DNA from: Sporosarcina sp. ZBG7A
GTDB taxonomy: Bacteria; Bacillota; Bacilli; Bacillales_A; Planococcaceae
DNA length: 64,000 bases
Reading direction: 5' to 3'
Assembly (NCBI RefSeq): GCF_000813425.1
Contig: NZ_JWIB01000013.1
Span: 124,001-188,000 of the forward strand
Notes under the pieces: generated by a model
The model's database searches: none
The model's input: only the letters and a program-made list of their open reading frames with translations
What the model was told of the DNA's origin: nothing
Made by a program: the position numbers and the translations under genes
In this document: positions 63,021 to 64,000 of the stretch, in pieces
Position numbering within the stretch: position 1 is the stretch's first letter
Layout of the letters: each line of letters begins with the position of its first letter

Positions 63021-63788
63021 TTATTTGCTTTCTTCTTTGTTCTCTTCCTTATTTACCTCTTCTTTTTCAACTTCATTTTCTTTTTCTTTCTTAGCTTCGT
63101 TTTCATATGTTGAACCAGTATCCGTTTGCTTCGCGATTACATTCAAGCCTGCTTTGTAAGCGGCTCCTTGGTATTCGTTCCCCGCACTTTCATCAAGCTT
63201 AATGCCCATCATGATGTCGATATACTGGCCTTCATCCAACTCCCAGAACTGTTCGTTCTCCCCGTCACCTACTAAGATTTCACCAGATTCGATCTGCTTT
63301 GCAGATAAAAGAGTCCCCATCATTTCAATGCGATTTTTGCCATCATTTTCAGAAGACAAAACTTCATTTGTCGTACCGTTAAATAGGTTGTCTAGTTTAA
63401 TTTTCGAATCTTCGTATGCGTCTTGGCCTGGTTTAACAGTATATTTCATCGCAATGAATCCTACTTCATATCCTTCTAGAGATGCTTTATCAACAGAGTG
63501 TGTATACGTCGCTTTAATATGCGCATCCATATCGCCCGTGTTTGAAATTGAAAGCCACTCCCCATAATGGAGTTGAGAAGGTGCAAATTGCTCGGCTTTG
63601 AAGATTGGTGTATCAATATTACCGCCACCGTTGATCTGCAGAATTCCGTTTTTCATTTCCGCTTGAGCATTTGACTCTGAAGTGAACCAAGAATACGTTC
63701 CAAATCCAGTGGATACAATCAAAGCTCCCGCAAGTGCCGTTCCTAGTAAGACGTTCTTGGACTTCTTCATCCCTTGAGTTTTAACCAT
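63021..63788 (-). CDS. TasA/CalY-like fibre protein
   Basis: A 255-aa exported protein. A signal peptide of SipW type (KNVLLGTALAGALIVSTGFGTYSWFTSES) leads to a TasA-like fold with LSISNTGDMDAHIKATYTH and YIDIMMGIKLDESAGNEYQGAAYK. TasA forms the amyloid-like fibres of the biofilm matrix. The C-terminal 30 residues are almost only Glu and Lys with few others (KEKENEVEKEEVNKEENKEESK), unlike B. subtilis TasA; they may bind cations or a partner. The ATG at 63788 follows GGGGG by about 8 nt. It is the first gene of a two-gene unit with sipW. Confidence 0.87.
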   Translation of the reverse strand: MVKTQGMKKSKNVLLGTALAGALIVSTGFGTYSWFTSESNAQAEMKNGILQINGGGNIDTPIFKAEQFAPSQLHYGEWLSISNTGDMDAHIKATYTHSVDKASLEGYEVGFIAMKYTVKPGQDAYEDSKIKLDNLFNGTTNEVLSSENDGKNRIEMMGTLLSAKQIESGEILVGDGENEQFWELDEGQYIDIMMGIKLDESAGNEYQGAAYKAGLNVIAKQTDTGSTYENEAKKEKENEVEKEEVNKEENKEESK

Positions 63789-63844
63789 TTCGTATTCCCC
63801 CATATTCTTATAGTTAGTTTTGTTCGAATAAATTCCGATTGGAC

Positions 63845-64000
63845 GGCGTTGATTTACGCTTCAGGTGGACGCGTTCCGAGGGGCTCGATTTCACAGGACG
63901 TTGGTCATGCAACCGTTGCGACAGGACATCGCCACCTTAGATTGCCTCGGTCGCTAACGCTTCCCGCGGGGTCTGCAACCTTCGCTGACCCCACCGAAGT
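63845..64000 (+). repeat. Intergenic repeat R, variant copy, runs off the window
   Basis: It begins like the copy at 2856 (GGTGGACGCGTTCCGAGGGGC) and ends like it (GGGGTCTGCAACCTTCGCTGACCCC). A middle stretch of about 50 bp (CACAGGACGTTGGTCATGC and on) is absent from the other copies. It lies upstream of the tasA-like gene. Confidence 0.7.

Overview
The window comes from a low-to-moderate GC Gram-positive bacterium of the Bacillales. AAGGAGG-type ribosome sites, TTG/GTG starts, lipobox lipoproteins, a GbsR/OpuA osmoprotection pair, a SipW/TasA-type module, HelD, the ydbS-ydbT pair and an RsbR-type STAS protein all fit. Sporosarcina or a neighbour in the Planococcaceae is the likeliest home, but that is inference from gene content. 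No rRNA, tRNA, CRISPR array, prophage or intact insertion sequence was found.

Layout. 0-4.5 kb: 3' end of nanE, an SLH-anchored SGNH hydrolase, a decayed D-Ala-D-Ala carboxypeptidase fragment, a small SHOCT-like membrane protein, a decayed IS1182-type transposase between inverted intergenic repeats, and an RsbR-like STAS protein. 4.6-8.8 kb: an ABC-2 exporter (permease plus ATPase), its TetR regulator with three evenly spaced operator-like palindromes, and a TspO-like membrane protein. 8.8-15.3 kb: ydbT/ydbS, helD and a NERD-domain protein. 15.8-19.6 kb: opuAA-AB-AC for glycine betaine uptake, divergent from a GbsR-type regulator. 20.7-26.6 kb: two tandem paralogous chemoreceptors and an NhaC antiporter. 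27.2-39.2 kb: a divergent catabolic or uptake locus. One arm carries a solute-binding lipoprotein, two CodA-like amidohydrolases and an EamA permease; the other carries two ABC permeases, two ABC ATPases, a LytS/YesM-type kinase without a sensor domain, an AraC-type response regulator and an SSS-like permease. 39.7-42.8 kb: ehuB-C-D-A, ectoine/hydroxyectoine uptake. 43.6-50.4 kb: a DUF3100 membrane pair, a DUF4177 protein, a quinone oxidoreductase, a YeiH-type transporter, a dicarboxylate/amino-acid symporter and threonine synthase. 50.9-56.9 kb: an XRE-cupin regulator, hyuA, hyuB, a cupin and an NCS1 permease. 58-64 kb: a zinc-ribbon membrane protein, a sulfatase, a VWA lipoprotein, and a TasA-like protein with its SipW-type signal peptidase.

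The most striking feature is a family of intergenic arrays. I count 21 copies, all in the same orientation. Each has a shared leader followed by up to six units placed at exactly 21-bp steps. Two versions exist: type A units carry a TTGCCGATT core and type B units a GTGATGGAGAAA core. They occur as tandem clusters (three copies near 11 kb, five near 20 kb) and as A-then-B composites (27, 39 and 57 kb), often directly beside the terminator of a minus-strand gene. A 21-bp step is two turns of B-DNA, so the cores face one side of the helix. It is also seven codons, which is why long meaningless reading frames run through the arrays. I could not assign them to a known repeat class.

Functionally the window is rich in osmolyte and nitrogenous-compound uptake (betaine, ectoine, peptide-like or heterocyclic compounds, hydantoin-like compounds) coupled to deamination and amide hydrolysis. 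The CodA-like enzymes and the ATP-dependent hydantoinase pair could belong to one pathway, for example creatinine via N-methylhydantoin, but this is only a hypothesis.
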